This document shows, one piece after another, positions 7,717 to 16,899 of a stretch of 64,000 nucleotides of DNA (position 1 is the stretch's first letter; each line of letters starts with the position of its first letter). This DNA is from Flammeovirgaceae bacterium UBA5585. GTDB lineage: Bacteria; Bacteroidota; Bacteroidia; Cytophagales; Cyclobacteriaceae. The notes beneath the pieces were generated by a model, which was not told the origin of the DNA, made no database searches, and saw only the letters and a program-made list of their open reading frames with translations. Where the stretch lies: contig DILT01000010.1 of assembly GCA_002425185.1 (NCBI GenBank), positions 62,001 through 126,000 on the forward strand. Direction: 5' to 3'. The translations under genes and the position numbers were made by a program.

Positions 7717-10137
7717 ATGGAGACACTAATCAAGACAGATCTTACGTGCTACCACTGTGGCGAACCCTGTGATGATACGTTGTGGAAGGACGATAAATCA
7801 TTTTGTTGCTACGGGTGTCAAACCGTCTATGAAATTCTGAGTTCAAACGATCTGTGTGAGTATTACGATCTGGAAAAAAATCCCGGTACGCAATTACGGT
7901 ATGTGCCCGAAGAAACTTATACTTTTTTGGATGAAAAGGATATCCGTAAGAAGGTAGTTGCTTTTGATTCAGACACTTTCGCACGGGTGCAGTTTTATAT
8001 TCCCGCCATTCATTGTGTATCCTGCATCTGGTTGCTTGAAAATCTTCAGAAGCTGGAAATGGGAATTCTTCGTTCAGAAGTAAACTTTGTTCAAAAAACC
8101 GTTACCCTGGATTTTAAGCCGCAAGCGGTAGCATTAAGTAGGTTGGCGAAATTACTGGCCGCGTTGGGTTATGCTCCCAAAATAAACCTGGATTCAGAGA
8201 ACAAGACTAAACCATCGGTAACCTACGATAAGTCATTATTGCTCAAGTTATCCATAGCTGGTTTCTGTTTTGGAAATGTAATGTTATTCAGTTTTCCGGA
8301 GTACCTGGGGTTGGACCAGACAGATGGGGAGTTGATGCAAATTTTTTCATGGCTTAATATTTTGTTGTCTATTCCGGTTTTCCTGTATAGTGATTCAGAC
8401 TACATGGTATCAGCATGGAAGAGTTTTAAACAGCGACAAATTAACATTGATGTACCCATTGCTGTAGGACTTGTGGCCTTGTTTCTGCGCAGTGTGTGGG
8501 ATATCGCAACCGGCTTTGGGCCAGGATACATGGATTCTTTTACCGGCCTTGTATTTTTTCTTTTAATCGGCCGATGGTTTCAAAACAAAACGTATGAAAG
8601 CCTGGCCTTCGATCGTGACTTTAAATCTTATTTTCCTTTGGCCATTTTAAGGTTGAAAAAGCAATTGGATATAGGCCATGAGGATTGGGAGCCAGTGGTA
8701 GTGTACGAACTTAAAAAGGGCGATCAGATCAAAGTTCGGAATATGGAAATTGTTCCAGCCGATAGCTTGCTGCTGGATGAGAAAGCTCTCATCGATTATA
8801 GTTTTGTAACCGGTGAATCAAAACCGGTTCAGGTAAACATGGGTGAACTTATTTATGCCGGAGGCAAATTAATTGGCCAGCCGGTTACATTGGTAGTGGA
8901 GAAAAAGACTTCGCAAAGTCACCTCACCAGTTTGTGGAATAATGATGCTTTTCAAAAACCGGAAGAGAGCAAATACAAACGCCTGATTGACCGTGCCGCC
9001 CGAAGATTCACCTGGATAATTCTTGGCCTATCCATCGCCACGGCTGTGTATTGGTACAACACTGATCCGTCCCAGGTTTGGTTAATCATCACCTCGGTGC
9101 TGATTGTGGCGTGCCCATGTGCGTTAGCCTTAACCGCCCCATTTACGTATGGCAATATGCTTAGGGTATTTGGGCGTAATAAATTGTATTTGAAAAATGC
9201 TGACGTAATTGAGCGTATGGCGTCCATTAATGCGGTGGTTTTTGATAAAACCGGTACGGTAACCCATGGAAATGAACCGGATATTGAATTTACGGGTGAA
9301 CTTTCGAACGAGGAGTTAGGTTGGATTAGTACCCTTACCGGATATTCTACCCATCCGCTGAGTAAATTAATCCATAAGAATTTACTCAGACGATCGGCCG
9401 GCAAGGTTATTGACTTCAAAGAATTGCCGGGTAAAGGAATTGAAGGTAAATTGCACGGAAAAACTATTCGAATTGGTTCAGCCGAATTCACGGGCTTTCA
9501 TGAGCGGCTGGATGATGCGTCATCAACGGTATTTGTTGCTATTGATGGGGAGGTTCGTGGATACTTTAGTATTCACACTGCGGTTCGGAAAAACATTCAA
9601 AATATGTTGGGCCGGTTGGGGGATAAATGTGAGGCGATGCTTTCGGGGGACAGTAAAGCTGATAAGGTGCTGATGAGTACATTGTTTCACCCAACCGCTC
9701 AACTACTTTTTAATCAAAGTCCACACGATAAACTGAACTACATCAGCAACCTGCAACATGCCGGTAAAAAGGTAATGATGCTGGGCGATGGATTAAACGA
9801 TTCCGGGGCGTTGAAGCAAAGCGATGTGGGCATTGCTGTAACCGATGATACCGGGGTGTTTACTCCAGCTTGCGATGGTATTTTGCAAGGTGATCAGATT
9901 GGCATACTGGATCGCTTTTTGGCACTGGCTAAGTCTGCCACCACCATTGTCAAGGCTGGATTTGTTTTATCGTTTATGTATAATGCTATTGCGTTAAGTT
10001 TTGCGGTTTCGGGTCATCTTACCCCATTAGTAGCTGCCATTCTAATGCCGGTGAGTAGCATTAGCGTGGTGGTGTTTACTACGGTTGCTGTTAATGTTGC
10101 AGCCAAAAGAAAATTATACGTTACACCAGCAGGTTAA
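7717..10137 (+). CDS. ccoI: Copper-exporting P1B-type ATPase for cbb3 oxidase assembly (CcoI/FixI)
   Basis: An 806-residue heavy-metal P-type ATPase. Domain order: an N-terminal Cys-rich zinc-ribbon-like segment (C-Y-H-C and C-C-Y-G-C, residues 11-35), a heavy-metal-binding domain with C100-x-x-C103, membrane helices, the A-domain T-G-E-S, the membrane C466-P-C468 metal site, phosphorylated Asp510 in D-K-T-G-T, and a G-D-G-L-N-D hinge. The N-terminal Cys-rich extension and the ccoS gene three bases downstream identify the CcoI type, which feeds copper to cytochrome cbb3 oxidase. The oxidase structural genes are about 36 kb away at 46-51 kb, so the usual fix cluster is split. Confidence 0.93.
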   Translation: METLIKTDLTCYHCGEPCDDTLWKDDKSFCCYGCQTVYEILSSNDLCEYYDLEKNPGTQLRYVPEETYTFLDEKDIRKKVVAFDSDTFARVQFYIPAIHCVSCIWLLENLQKLEMGILRSEVNFVQKTVTLDFKPQAVALSRLAKLLAALGYAPKINLDSENKTKPSVTYDKSLLLKLSIAGFCFGNVMLFSFPEYLGLDQTDGELMQIFSWLNILLSIPVFLYSDSDYMVSAWKSFKQRQINIDVPIAVGLVALFLRSVWDIATGFGPGYMDSFTGLVFFLLIGRWFQNKTYESLAFDRDFKSYFPLAILRLKKQLDIGHEDWEPVVVYELKKGDQIKVRNMEIVPADSLLLDEKALIDYSFVTGESKPVQVNMGELIYAGGKLIGQPVTLVVEKKTSQSHLTSLWNNDAFQKPEESKYKRLIDRAARRFTWIILGLSIATAVYWYNTDPSQVWLIITSVLIVACPCALALTAPFTYGNMLRVFGRNKLYLKNADVIERMASINAVVFDKTGTVTHGNEPDIEFTGELSNEELGWISTLTGYSTHPLSKLIHKNLLRRSAGKVIDFKELPGKGIEGKLHGKTIRIGSAEFTGFHERLDDASSTVFVAIDGEVRGYFSIHTAVRKNIQNMLGRLGDKCEAMLSGDSKADKVLMSTLFHPTAQLLFNQSPHDKLNYISNLQHAGKKVMMLGDGLNDSGALKQSDVGIAVTDDTGVFTPACDGILQGDQIGILDRFLALAKSATTIVKAGFVLSFMYNAIALSFAVSGHLTPLVAAILMPVSSISVVVFTTVAVNVAAKRKLYVTPAG

Positions 10138-10140
10138 GCT

Positions 10141-10335
10141 ATGTCCATCATTATACTGCTCATATTAATCAGTCTTTCCATTGCCATAATATTCCTGCTT
10201 ATCTTTTACTGGAGTATGAAGAGCGGACAATACGATGACACCTACACACCCTCGGTAAGGATGTTGTTTGAAGATAAGGCTAAGAAAAAGAACACTAACG
10301 AGCAGGATAAAAAGCAAGAGGTAGCCAAATCTTAA
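10141..10335 (+). CDS. ccoS: cbb3 oxidase assembly protein CcoS
   Basis: A 64-residue protein with one N-terminal transmembrane helix followed by the CcoS pattern F-Y-W-S-M-K-S-G-Q-Y-D-D and a charged tail. CcoS is needed for haem and copper insertion into the cbb3 catalytic subunit. It starts three bases after the ccoI stop, as in other bacteria with ccoI-ccoS pairs. Confidence 0.9.
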   Translation: MSIIILLILISLSIAIIFLLIFYWSMKSGQYDDTYTPSVRMLFEDKAKKKNTNEQDKKQEVAKS

Positions 10336-10419
10336 GGCAAAGCGTAGCCGGTTTGAGTCGAGAAAATTAGCGCTAATAAGCCTTCGCAACGGGCAATCGC
10401 CCTCAAAAATTCAATTTTC

Positions 10420-10625
10420 CTGATTTTTGTCATGGAAAACCTCCATCCATTATAATTTCTTTAGCCTGTTGGTTTATCAGCTTAAATCAATGAGTAATAA
10501 GTAGCCTTTTCAGGTAGTTTATTGCGGGTTAATCATCCTTCCTCCTTGAGGCCCTGGATGATGTAAATCAAAAGCACTTTATGATTCGGGTCATAAAGGT
10601 AAGTGTAGCCCTGCGGCTAACTTGA
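10420..10625 (+). promoter_or_regulatory. Control region of the nos cluster with three FNR-like palindromes
   Basis: The 337-bp gap after ccoS holds no gene. It has three TGAY-N4-RTCA palindromes: CTGATTTTTGTCAT (10420-10433), ATGATGTAAATCAA (10558-10571, one mismatch to the FNR consensus) and ATGATTCGGGTCAT (10581-10594, extending to a 16-bp palindrome). A candidate -7 element TAACTTGA starts at 10618, 30.5 bp from the centre of the third and 53.5 bp from the second, consistent with activator sites near -41 and -64. The cytochrome c start follows at 10673. Confidence 0.6.
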
Positions 10626-10672
10626 GCAAAAATTTTAACACGAATTTCAACTGCAAACCAAATACAAAAACT

Positions 10673-11128
10673 ATGAAAAATTTAATCATTTTACTGAGTG
10701 CCATGGTCACGTTGGGTGCCTGTGCGCCCGATAAACCTAAAACTGATGAAGCCGCAAAAAAAAGTCCGGTGGCCGAGGTGGTTGACCCAACCAAAGGGAT
10801 CGGCCAGGTAAAAAATGTAACCCTGCACAATCCATTGGATGCTGAGCGTGTTCAACGCGGCCTTGACATTTATGAAATGAAATGTTCGGCCTGCCATAAG
10901 CTTGATGATCAGCGTGTGGTTGGACCGGGCTTTAAGGATGTAACCAAAAGAAGAAAACCCGAATGGATCATGAACATGATCACTAATGTAGATGTGATGT
11001 TGGATCAGGATGAAGAAGCACAAAAATTACTGGAGCTCTGTTTAACACGTATGCCCAATCAGAATGTTTCGATTGGTGATGCACGTGATGTGTTGGAATT
11101 TATGCGTCAGAATGATGGCGAGAAGTGA
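10673..11128 (+). CDS. Nos-cluster cytochrome c, lipoprotein
   Basis: A 151-residue mono-haem cytochrome c. A lipobox ends at Cys17 (L-G-A-C), so it is likely anchored in a membrane facing the periplasm. The haem site is C71-S-A-C-H75, and an M-P-N-Q segment near the C-terminus can supply the axial Met. As first gene of the nos cluster it probably passes electrons to NosZ, a role known for cytochromes beside clade II nosZ. ATG 10673 is used because upstream in-frame codons have no signal-peptide character. Confidence 0.88.
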   Translation: MKNLIILLSAMVTLGACAPDKPKTDEAAKKSPVAEVVDPTKGIGQVKNVTLHNPLDAERVQRGLDIYEMKCSACHKLDDQRVVGPGFKDVTKRRKPEWIMNMITNVDVMLDQDEEAQKLLELCLTRMPNQNVSIGDARDVLEFMRQNDGEK

Positions 11129-11147
11129 CAAACTAAACCCAACTTAT

Positions 11148-11699
11148 ATGAAAAAGTTAATCTTATACCTCCCACTACTATTGCTGTTAGCCTGCGGACA
11201 ACAGGCATCTGATAACAGTGCTGTTACGGCCAGCGCCCCGGTAGGTGGTGGTCAGTCTAATGTTAAAGATGATACTTCCAAACCGGATGTTGTTCGTGTT
11301 GCAGTAAATTCTAACGTACACAAAACATTGGTTGCGGCTTTACAGGCTGCCGATTATGTTGATGCACTATCTAATGCTGGTCCTTTTACCGTATTCGCTC
11401 CCACCGATGATGCATTTGCCAAGTTGCCAGCCAGCACTGTTGAAAACCTGGTAAAGCCTGAAAACAAAGCAACGCTCCAGCACATACTGGAATATCATGT
11501 TTATGTTGGCAACATCCGCGAAGAGCAAATCCGCGATGGCATGACACTGAACCAGGTAAACCTGGACAACGTAACCTTGAATGTATCAGCCGATGGTAAG
11601 ATCACCATTAATGGAGCTAATGTTCTTGGTTCTGTGAGCGCTTCTAACGGAACAGTGTATGTTATTGACACCGTGCTTCTTCCACCCGATAAAAAATAG
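11148..11699 (+). CDS. Fasciclin (FAS1) domain lipoprotein
   Basis: A 183-residue lipoprotein (lipobox Cys16 in L-L-A-C) with one FAS1 domain, recognised by G-P-F-T-V-F-A-P-T-D-D-A-F, L-Q-H-I-L-E-Y-H-V and the final N-G-T-V-Y-V-I-D-T-V-L-L-P-P. FAS1 domains mediate adhesion or protein contact. Genes of this type are often found beside nosZ in Bacteroidota, but a function in N2O reduction has not been established. It lies between the cytochrome and nosZ with short gaps, so it is in the same transcript. Confidence 0.88.
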   Translation: MKKLILYLPLLLLLACGQQASDNSAVTASAPVGGGQSNVKDDTSKPDVVRVAVNSNVHKTLVAALQAADYVDALSNAGPFTVFAPTDDAFAKLPASTVENLVKPENKATLQHILEYHVYVGNIREEQIRDGMTLNQVNLDNVTLNVSADGKITINGANVLGSVSASNGTVYVIDTVLLPPDKK

Positions 11700-11728
11700 A
11701 TGTAAACTAATTTATAACCTGTAATACC

Positions 11729-13705
11729 ATGAAGAATATATTAAACCGAATCATTCTAATGCTTGGATTACTTTCTGTGCTGTATGCTATGGAAAGTTGC
11801 AAGCCTAAGGGCCCTGCGGCAGTTACCACGGGCGATGCTGCGTCAAAAGTTTATGTAGCACCCGGCCAGTACGATGAGTTTTACAACTTTGTTTCCGGAG
11901 GCTTCAACGGCCAAATGGCTGTGTATGGCCTTCCCTCAGGTAGATTATTCAGAAATATTCCTGTTTTTTCAGTAAATCCTGAAAGCGGATATGGCTATAG
12001 TGAAGAAACCAAACCTATGTTGAATACATCGCATGGATTTATTCCCTGGGATGATCTTCACCACCCGGCTCTCTCAACTACCAAAGGCGAACATGATGGT
12101 CGCTGGTTGTTTGGTAATGCCAACAACACCCCCAGGGTTGGCCGGATTGACTTAACTACCTTCCGTACAGTAGAAATTATTGAGTTACCCAATAGTGGTG
12201 GTAACCACTCTTCACCTTTTATTACTGAAAATACCGAGTACGTGGTAGCCGGAACACGCTTTAGCGTACCCATGGGCGAAAACCGGGATGTTCCCATCAG
12301 CTCATACAAAGAAAATTTCAAAGGCTCCATCAGTTTCATAAAAGTGAATCCTGAAACCGGCCGCATGAACATTGAGTTTCAGCTTCGTACACCGGGCTTC
12401 AACTACGATTTGAGTCGTGCCGGAAAAGGCCCCTCACACGGATGGTTCTTCTTCTCCTGCTATAATACCGAACAGGCCCATACCTTGTTGGAAGTGAATG
12501 CTTCACGTAACGATAAGGATTTTATTATGGCCGTTAACTGGAAGAAGGCTGAAGAATATTTAGCTCAAGGCAAAGGAAGAAAAGAAAAGGCACAGTATGC
12601 CCACAATGTATATGATGAGCGCACACACACTGCAACCAGCACCATGATGAATGAAGTAACTGTGTTGGATGTAATGGAGTTTCCTGACATCGTATATTTC
12701 ATTCCATGCCCTAAGTCACCTCACGGTTGTGATGTTGACCCAAGTGGTGAATTTATTGTAGGAAGCGGAAAGCTTGCTGCTGTAATGCCTGTTTTCTCCT
12801 TCGGTAAAATACAAACGGCTATAACGAATAAGGACTTTGAAGGTGATTTTGGTGGCATCCCGGTGATTAAGTATGAGTCTGCACTCCACGGTGAAGTGAA
12901 AAAACCCGGCCTTGGCCCTTTGCACACCGAATTTGATGCAAACGGAAATGCCTACACATCCTTCTTTGTTTCTTCTGAAATTGTAAAGTGGAATGTGAAA
13001 ACACTGGAAGTTCTTGATCGGGTTCCAACCTACTATTCTATTGGTCACCTTTGCGTACCAGGCGGCCCAACCGCTAAACCACACGGTAAGTATGTAATTG
13101 CTTATAATAAGATTACTAAAGATCGCTATTTACCAACCGGGCCTGAGTTAACGCAAAGCGCACAGTTGTATTCTATTGATGGTGACAAAATGCAGTTACT
13201 GCTGGATTTTCCTACCATTGGTGAACCTCACTATGCTGAAGCATTACCCGCCAGCTTAATCAAAGATAAGTCTGTTAAGATTTACAAGATTGAAGAAAAT
13301 GAACATCCTTTTGCTGCTAAAGGTGAAAAGATGGCGCGCGTTGAACGTAAAGGTAATGAGGTTCATGTATACATGACAGCTATCCGGTCACACTTAACAC
13401 CTGATAATATTGAAGGTGTTCGCGTTGGTGATGATGTGTATTTCCACGTAACAAACCTTGAACAGGATTGGGATGTACCTCATGGCTTTGCTATTAAAGG
13501 TGCCACCAATGCTGAGATACTCATCATGCCCGGGGAAACACAAACACTTAAATATAAGCCCTTGAAGGCGGGTGTGATTCCTTTCTATTGTACCGACTTT
13601 TGCTCTGCGCTGCATCAGGAAATGTCGGGCTACTTACGGGTTTCACCAGCCGGATCGAACACACCATTAAAGTTTTCAACCGGAGATACGGGTGGTCAGA
13701 AATAG
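11729..13705 (+). CDS. nosZ: Nitrous oxide reductase, clade II (Sec-dependent)
   Basis: A 658-residue copper enzyme reducing N2O to N2 in the periplasm. The N-terminal beta-propeller supplies the CuZ histidines (H-H in D-D-L-H-H-P, G-G-N-H-S-S, and later S-H-G, P-H-G and L-H-T sites). The C-terminal cupredoxin domain holds CuA: C621-x3-C625-x3-H629-x2-M632. The N-terminus is a plain hydrophobic Sec signal (possibly lipoprotein-like, ending at M-E-S-C) without a twin-arginine motif, which defines clade II. No nitrite or NO reductase gene is in the window, so the cell may be a non-denitrifying N2O reducer (inference limited to this window). Confidence 0.97.
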   Translation: MKNILNRIILMLGLLSVLYAMESCKPKGPAAVTTGDAASKVYVAPGQYDEFYNFVSGGFNGQMAVYGLPSGRLFRNIPVFSVNPESGYGYSEETKPMLNTSHGFIPWDDLHHPALSTTKGEHDGRWLFGNANNTPRVGRIDLTTFRTVEIIELPNSGGNHSSPFITENTEYVVAGTRFSVPMGENRDVPISSYKENFKGSISFIKVNPETGRMNIEFQLRTPGFNYDLSRAGKGPSHGWFFFSCYNTEQAHTLLEVNASRNDKDFIMAVNWKKAEEYLAQGKGRKEKAQYAHNVYDERTHTATSTMMNEVTVLDVMEFPDIVYFIPCPKSPHGCDVDPSGEFIVGSGKLAAVMPVFSFGKIQTAITNKDFEGDFGGIPVIKYESALHGEVKKPGLGPLHTEFDANGNAYTSFFVSSEIVKWNVKTLEVLDRVPTYYSIGHLCVPGGPTAKPHGKYVIAYNKITKDRYLPTGPELTQSAQLYSIDGDKMQLLLDFPTIGEPHYAEALPASLIKDKSVKIYKIEENEHPFAAKGEKMARVERKGNEVHVYMTAIRSHLTPDNIEGVRVGDDVYFHVTNLEQDWDVPHGFAIKGATNAEILIMPGETQTLKYKPLKAGVIPFYCTDFCSALHQEMSGYLRVSPAGSNTPLKFSTGDTGGQK

Positions 13706-13748
13706 TGGCACTGACTGGCTTGTGTTTTCATAGTTTGCAGGTTGAAAA

Positions 13749-13796
13749 AAGCGCCCCGATCCCGTTCTGCGCTAACGGATTCGGGAAGGGGCGCTT
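13749..13796. terminator. GC-rich hairpin between nosZ and the next gene
   Basis: Outer arms AAGCGCCCC (13749-13757) and GGGGCGCTT (13788-13796) pair perfectly; inner bases CCCGTT and AACGG can extend the stem. There is no long T run after it on the plus strand. It could be an attenuator that lowers expression of the downstream accessory genes relative to nosZ, or an RNA-stability element for the nosZ 3' end. Confidence 0.55.
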
Positions 13797-13811
13797 ACCA
13801 AAACGAATAGC

Positions 13812-14402
13812 ATGAAAAAATTAAAAACATCAACCCGTTTTATTATAGCGGTGGTTTCGCTTGCCATGATCAGTGCATTGTATGTACCACTCTGGCAAAT
13901 ATTAATGTGGGCCCCGCAATATCCGGAAGGATTGGAGATGAAAATATGGATTGACAACATAACCGGAGATGTTAAAATTATTAGTGCGTTAAATCACTAC
14001 ATCGGTATGAAGCATATTGAAGTAAGTATGTTTCCGGAGTTTAGTTACATGAAATACATCGTGCTGGGTTTAATGGGATTTGGCTTGTTAACCGCACTTA
14101 TCGGCAGAAGGATTGTGCTTGTTCTCTTTGCCTTATTGATTGCGGCTACCGGAATTGTTGCGCTTGTTGATTTTTATATGTGGGGCTATGATTATGGTCA
14201 CAACCTTGATCCCACGGCACCTATCGTTGTACCCGGTATGTCTTATCAGCCTCCCTTAATCGGTACCAAACAACTGTTAAACTTCACCGCCTTTTCCGGA
14301 CCGGATACCGGCAGTTGGATTTTCGTTGTTATTGGTTTAACCATATTTGGTGTATTAGGACTTGAAATTTTTAAGTATGGAAAGAAAAATAGTAGTGTAT
14401 GA
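13812..14402 (+). CDS. Nos-cluster multi-pass membrane protein (NosB-like)
   Basis: A 196-residue protein with about four hydrophobic segments (near residues 10-30, 75-95, 98-118 and 168-188). The loop after the first helix has a conserved-looking Y-V-P-L-W-Q-I-L-M-W-A-P-Q-Y-P segment. Membrane proteins of this size and place, called NosB in epsilonproteobacterial clade II clusters, are linked to NosZ maturation or electron supply. The NosB match rests on topology and context. Its stop overlaps the nosL start (ATGA). Confidence 0.65.
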   Translation: MKKLKTSTRFIIAVVSLAMISALYVPLWQILMWAPQYPEGLEMKIWIDNITGDVKIISALNHYIGMKHIEVSMFPEFSYMKYIVLGLMGFGLLTALIGRRIVLVLFALLIAATGIVALVDFYMWGYDYGHNLDPTAPIVVPGMSYQPPLIGTKQLLNFTAFSGPDTGSWIFVVIGLTIFGVLGLEIFKYGKKNSSV

Positions 14403-14830
14403 GAGTGTTGCTATGGTTATCGCTTTTCCTTGCTCTTGCATCATGCAGTGTAAAACCTGAGCCCATCCTTTATGGAAAGGATAATTGTCATTTATGTAAG
14501 ATGACCATTATGGATAGGCGTTTTGGTGCGGAGGTAGTTACGGCAAAGGGCAAAATTTATAAATTCGATGATGTGAACTGCATGATCAATTTTTTGAATT
14601 CCGGTTATCTGGTGGATCGTGAGGTTGCGCATAAACTGGTTATTGATTTTTCACAACCTGAAAAACTGATTGAAGCGCCCCTGGCGTTTTTCATTAAATC
14701 ATCAGAAATAAAAAGTCCGATGGCCAGCCAGATAGCTTCATTTGAAACAGATGAGTTGAAAAATCAATATAATCAGCAATGGAAAGGGATTTACTTAACC
14801 TGGGGCGAGTTAACAACACAGTTTAAATAG
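14399..14830 (+). CDS. nosL: NosL copper-binding lipoprotein
   Basis: A 143-residue lipoprotein (lipobox Cys16 in A-L-A-S-C) of the NosL family, which binds Cu(I) and delivers it to NosZ. The copper site region is N-C-H-L-C-K-M-T-I-M-D, followed by the family's K-F-D-D-V-N-C-M strand. Translationally coupled to the preceding membrane protein through a 4-base overlap. Confidence 0.92.
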   Translation: MRVLLWLSLFLALASCSVKPEPILYGKDNCHLCKMTIMDRRFGAEVVTAKGKIYKFDDVNCMINFLNSGYLVDREVAHKLVIDFSQPEKLIEAPLAFFIKSSEIKSPMASQIASFETDELKNQYNQQWKGIYLTWGELTTQFK

Positions 14831-14878
14831 TCCACGCCTGCTTAGGCATGGGTAGGTTTACGGTTGTCGCCACGCAAT

Positions 14879-16126
14879 ATGAAAAACAAACTACTCTATA
14901 TAACCTTAATGCTTCTGCATTCCTATGGGTTTGCGCAGTCTTCGCGATGGGTTGTGCAGCCTAATGGAAAGATACCCAGCATAAAACAAGCGATTGCATT
15001 GGCCGAGGCTGGAGACACTATACTGGTTAAACCCGGCATCTATCGCGAAGGAAATATTCTTATCGATAAGTCTTTGGTTTTGATAGGAGAGAACAAACCC
15101 ATAATCGATGCGGCATTTAAGCATGAAGTAATTACCGTCAGGGCACGCCACGTTAACATCAGCGGTTTTAAAATCATCAACAGCAGTGTGGCCAGTATGC
15201 ACGATCCGGCCGGTATTGGTGCCGAGGAGGCAGATTTTCTGATTGTCAGGAAGAATGAATTCTATGGCACATTTTTCGGAATTCATATTTCTAATTCACA
15301 TCATATAACCGTTGCTGATAATACCCTAAAAGCGTTAATGAGAAGCGATCATGAAACCGGAAACGGTATTCATTTATGGCAATGCTCCAATGCAGTTATT
15401 AAGAATAATTTTATCCATGGCCATCGCGATGGAATATATTTTGAGTTTGTAACAAACTCAGTAATTGATGGAAATGTAAGCGAAGGTAATTTGCGTTATG
15501 GCCTGCACTTTATGTTTTCGAATGATGATGATTACACCAATAATATTTTTAAAGATAATGGTGCGGGTGTGGCTGTTATGTACACAAAGAATGTGAAAAT
15601 GGTCAACAATCGATTTGAGAAAAACTGGGGGCCTTCGGCTTACGGTTTATTACTCAAAGATATTCGCGACAGTTTTGTTGAGAACAATTTGTTTGACCAG
15701 AATACGATTGGTATTTATATGGAAGGCACGAGCCGGACGAGTTTTAAAAATAATGTTTTTTCTAAAAACGGCTGGGCTATAAAGCTTCAGGCGAGTTGCG
15801 ATGACAACATTTTCTCTGAAAACAATTTCCAATCGAATACCTTTGATATGGTTACCAATGGAACAATGGTGCTAAATACCATCAGTCATAATTATTGGGA
15901 CAAATACCAGGGCTATGATTTAAATCGTGATGGAATTGGAGACATACCCTTTCGTCCGGTAAACTTATATGCCATGATTGTTGAACGAATACCAACAGCC
16001 GTATTGTTGTGGCGTAGCTTTCTGGTTTTTTTACTCGACCGGGCTGAACGCATTATGCCTGCTGTAACGCCCGAAAATTTAAAAGATGATTTTCCCCGAA
16101 TGAAGCCCTATGATTTCAATCTATAA
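14879..16126 (+). CDS. nosD: NosD periplasmic copper-maturation protein
   Basis: A 415-residue exported protein: signal peptide of about 20 residues ending near G-F-A-Q, then a right-handed beta-helix of carbohydrate-binding-type repeats rich in N-N, G-I-x-I and D-N, and a short C-terminal hydrophobic stretch. NosD works with the NosFY transporter to assemble the NosZ copper centres. ATG 14879 gives a clean signal peptide and is preferred to a TTG 15 bases upstream. The 3' end overlaps nosF by 17 bases. Confidence 0.93.
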   Translation: MKNKLLYITLMLLHSYGFAQSSRWVVQPNGKIPSIKQAIALAEAGDTILVKPGIYREGNILIDKSLVLIGENKPIIDAAFKHEVITVRARHVNISGFKIINSSVASMHDPAGIGAEEADFLIVRKNEFYGTFFGIHISNSHHITVADNTLKALMRSDHETGNGIHLWQCSNAVIKNNFIHGHRDGIYFEFVTNSVIDGNVSEGNLRYGLHFMFSNDDDYTNNIFKDNGAGVAVMYTKNVKMVNNRFEKNWGPSAYGLLLKDIRDSFVENNLFDQNTIGIYMEGTSRTSFKNNVFSKNGWAIKLQASCDDNIFSENNFQSNTFDMVTNGTMVLNTISHNYWDKYQGYDLNRDGIGDIPFRPVNLYAMIVERIPTAVLLWRSFLVFLLDRAERIMPAVTPENLKDDFPRMKPYDFNL

Positions 16127-16850
16127 ATTAACTAAGCAATTTGGAAAGCTTCGTGCGCTTAATGAAGTAAGTCTGGATTTTACGTTGGGCAAATCCTATG
16201 CCCTCATCGGACCCAACGGATCAGGAAAGACAACTTTGATTAAAAGTGTATTGGGAATGGTAATACCCACCACCGGTAAAATTGAAGTTGATGGTGCCAA
16301 CATCAAAAACAGTTGGTTATACCGTGAGAAGATTGGGTATATGCCGCAAATTGGTCACTACCCGGAGAATATGCGCATCGGACAATTGTTTGATATGGTG
16401 CGTAATATTCGAAAAGATCCACCGCTGCTGGACGAAGAGTTGATGGAAGCCTTTGCTTTAACAGCTATACAGGATAAGCGTATGCACACGCTTTCCGGTG
16501 GAACGCGCCAGAAAGTAAGCGCAGCACTAGCCTTTCTCTTTAACCCTCCAGTTTTGATTTTAGATGAGCCAACCGCAGGATTGGATCCGGTATCGGTGGA
16601 GATCTTGAAAGAGAAAATCCAGCAGGAAAAGGACAAGGGTAAATTGTTGATTATTACCTCCCATATTATGAACGACCTTGATGAACTGGCCACCGAGGTA
16701 GTATACCTGCATGAAGGAAATGTTCGCTACAATAATTCCATTGCTGAACTTAAAGATATAACCGGTGAAACACGCCTGGGCAAAGCCATAGCACAAATGA
16801 TCCGTAGCTTGGAAAAAAAAGTAATACCTGAGGCGATTAATTTAAAATAA
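16110..16850 (+). CDS. nosF: NosF ABC transporter ATPase
   Basis: A 246-residue ABC ATPase with Walker A G-P-N-G-S-G-K-T-T (about residues 35-43), signature L-S-G-G-T-R-Q-K-V, Walker B L-I-L-D-E-P-T-A-G-L-D-P and the switch His in T-S-H. It pairs with NosY and NosD; the complex energises delivery of a sulfur or maturation factor needed for CuZ. The overlap with nosD supports operon coupling. Confidence 0.94.
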   Translation: MISIYKLTKQFGKLRALNEVSLDFTLGKSYALIGPNGSGKTTLIKSVLGMVIPTTGKIEVDGANIKNSWLYREKIGYMPQIGHYPENMRIGQLFDMVRNIRKDPPLLDEELMEAFALTAIQDKRMHTLSGGTRQKVSAALAFLFNPPVLILDEPTAGLDPVSVEILKEKIQQEKDKGKLLIITSHIMNDLDELATEVVYLHEGNVRYNNSIAELKDITGETRLGKAIAQMIRSLEKKVIPEAINLK

Positions 16851-16899
16851 TAAAAAATCTCAGCAACCAACAACTGACAACGAATAACGAACAACGAAA

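Noticed and set aside
11729..13705. Clade I (Tat-exported) NosZ
   Set aside because: No twin-arginine signal; the N-terminus is a plain Sec-type signal and the neighbours are those of clade II clusters.
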